DNA of 15,578 nt, from assembly GCA_011523445.1 (NCBI GenBank), contig WTGT01000004.1, forward strand, positions 1-15,578. Reading direction: 5' to 3'. Positions 14,201-15,578 of the stretch are shown one piece after another. Origin of the DNA: Paracoccaceae bacterium (lineage in GTDB: Bacteria > Pseudomonadota > Alphaproteobacteria > Rhodobacterales > Rhodobacteraceae). The position numbers and the translations under genes are program-made. The first letter of the stretch is position 1, and each line of letters begins with the position of its first letter. The notes below the pieces were generated by a model, which was not told the origin of the DNA, ran no database searches, and worked only from the letters and a program-made list of their open reading frames with translations.

Positions 14201-15578
14201 ATGGACTCCATCGAAATTGGCCTCATAGTCTCGGGTTTTCTTCTTGTGCTGGTAATCCTCGGTGTGAGGGTTGCATTTGCGGCAGCCATTGCCGGGATGT
14301 TTGGTCTGATCTGGATATTCTGGGACAAGCGTGCCTATGATCCGGACCAATTTGTCTGGGCCTTGACCGTAGCAGTCAAGACGGCAGGACAAGTTCCCCA
14401 CTCCAAGATTTCGACACAGGCTCTCTCACTCATTCCCACTTTCATACTGATTGGTTATCTTGCCTACTATGCCGGATTGACCAAGGCCCTTTTTGAAGCT
14501 GCCAAACGATGGGTTGGCTGGGTTCCGGGTGGATTGGCGGTTTCCACAGTTTTCGCCACGGCTGGATTTGCAGCCGTATCCGGTGCATCCGTTGCCACTT
14601 CGGCAGTCTTTGCCCGTATTGCCATTCCGGAAATGACTGCCATTGGATACAACAAACGCTTTGCAGCAGGGGTGGTAGCAGCTGCCGGGACACTCGCTTC
14701 CCTAATTCCACCTTCGGCAATACTTGTCATTTATGCCATCATCGTGGAACAGGATGTGGGCGCATTGTTGTTGGCAGGATTTCTTCCAGGTGCTTTTTCA
14801 GCGGTGGTTTATGGAGTCCTGATCGTTGGCATGGCTATTAGTGTCAAAAACTTTGGACCACCAGTAAGCGGATTTACCTGGGTTGAAAGGTTTCGTTCAC
14901 TTCCACCGGTATTTCCGATTTTTTTCGTTATTTCGATCATCATTTTGTTCATTTACAATCCTTTCGGGGGCGATGCCTGGGGAACACCAACCGAAGGTGG
15001 TGCACTCGGAGCTTTTGTTGTATTCATTATGGCCGTCTACCGAGGAATGCGGTGGCCTCAGCTCAAAAGTGCACTAATGGAAACGGCCAAACTTTCCGTC
15101 ATGATCTTCACCATTATCTGGGGTGTATTGATCTTCGTCCGTTTTCTGGGCTTTGCCGACCTCCCTGGTGTTTTTTCGGATTGGATAACCTCCCTGGACC
15201 AAAGCCCATTGCTTACCCTTGTCCTGATCCTTTTGGCCTATGCAGTTCTCGGCATGTTCATGGATGCCATTGGGATGCTTATTCTGACCCTCCCAGTGGT
15301 CTTTCCAGCTGTCATAGCCCTCAATGGCGGTGTCGATGTAACGGCTGCCGACAGTGCCTTCGGTATGACTGCCGTAGGTTGTGGAATCTGGTTTGGCATC
15401 ATTGTCGTGAAAATGGCCGAACTTTGCTTGATCACACCACCGATTGGACTTAACTGTTTTGTGGTGGCCGGTGTACGTCCGGAACTCTCGGTCCAGGATG
15501 TCTTCAAGGGTGTAGCACCCTTTTTCATAGCCGATGCGCTGACTATTACGGGTCTTGTACTTTTGCCGGGAATTGTTC
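14201..15578 (+). CDS. dctM: TRAP transporter large permease, DctM family (partial, 3' end beyond window)
   Basis: Main transport subunit, a multi-helix membrane protein that moves the ligand with Na+ or H+. The frame is open from the ATG at 14201 (AGAAGG 6 nt upstream) to the last base, giving 459 residues, which is already close to the normal family length of about 425-460, so only a few residues are missing. Hallmarks are the first re-entrant-loop motif FAAGVVAAAGTLASLIPPSAILV, the mid-protein MDAIGMLILTLPVVFPAV, and KMAELCLITPPIGLNCFVV in the second half. An EGGALGAF segment typical of DctM also appears. It is third in the dctPQM operon. The residues between the first and second helices are somewhat longer than usual (DKRAYDPDQFVWALTVAVKT). 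Confidence 0.93.
   Translation, partial: MDSIEIGLIVSGFLLVLVILGVRVAFAAAIAGMFGLIWIFWDKRAYDPDQFVWALTVAVKTAGQVPHSKISTQALSLIPTFILIGYLAYYAGLTKALFEAAKRWVGWVPGGLAVSTVFATAGFAAVSGASVATSAVFARIAIPEMTAIGYNKRFAAGVVAAAGTLASLIPPSAILVIYAIIVEQDVGALLLAGFLPGAFSAVVYGVLIVGMAISVKNFGPPVSGFTWVERFRSLPPVFPIFFVISIIILFIYNPFGGDAWGTPTEGGALGAFVVFIMAVYRGMRWPQLKSALMETAKLSVMIFTIIWGVLIFVRFLGFADLPGVFSDWITSLDQSPLLTLVLILLAYAVLGMFMDAIGMLILTLPVVFPAVIALNGGVDVTAADSAFGMTAVGCGIWFGIIVVKMAELCLITPPIGLNCFVVAGVRPELSVQDVFKGVAPFFIADALTITGLVLLPGIV

Overview
The window looks like chromosomal DNA from a free-living alphaproteobacterium with an A+T-leaning genome, roughly mid-40s % G+C by eye. The order tlpA-like (divergent) / argH / short lipoprotein / lysA is, from memory, a recurrent alphaproteobacterial arrangement. 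The PutA is a C-terminally extended type common in that class. The high density of ABC and TRAP uptake systems would suit a marine or similar heterotroph. I see no phage, IS element, CRISPR, tRNA or rRNA.

Layout, left to right: a small HigA-type antitoxin-like gene with no visible toxin (51-335, -). A TlpA/ResA-type thioredoxin (534-1103, -) sits back to back with an amino-acid biosynthesis operon (+): argH, a 43-residue LptM-like lipoprotein overlapping its end, and lysA. A roughly 300-bp gap follows, then a monocistronic fumarylacetoacetate-hydrolase-family gene (4311-4997, +). It converges on a four-gene ABC importer operon (-): NMT1/SsuA-like binding protein, permease, ATPase, second permease (8349 down to 5019). 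A 396-bp divergent control region separates that operon from putA (8746-12258, +), a bifunctional proline dehydrogenase / P5C dehydrogenase. Last comes a TRAP operon (+): dctP, dctQ and dctM, the last cut by the window end.

The right two thirds is an uptake-and-catabolism cluster: proline oxidation to glutamate flanked by an ABC and a TRAP importer, plus a ring-cleavage-type hydrolase. Substrates of the two transporters cannot be read from the sequence.

The most interesting signals are non-coding. A 15-bp palindrome fills the spacer of a good sigma70-like promoter for the ABC operon, and a 13-nt part of that promoter recurs upstream of the hydrolase gene. Both binding-protein genes, although from unrelated transporter classes, have the same arrangement: a short hairpin near the predicted transcript start, and a 14-bp-stem / 4-nt-loop hairpin just after the stop. 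After each of these hairpins, a mini-ORF runs into the start of the first permease gene. I found no clear evidence of a wholly new protein system; the protein-coding genes belong to known families.
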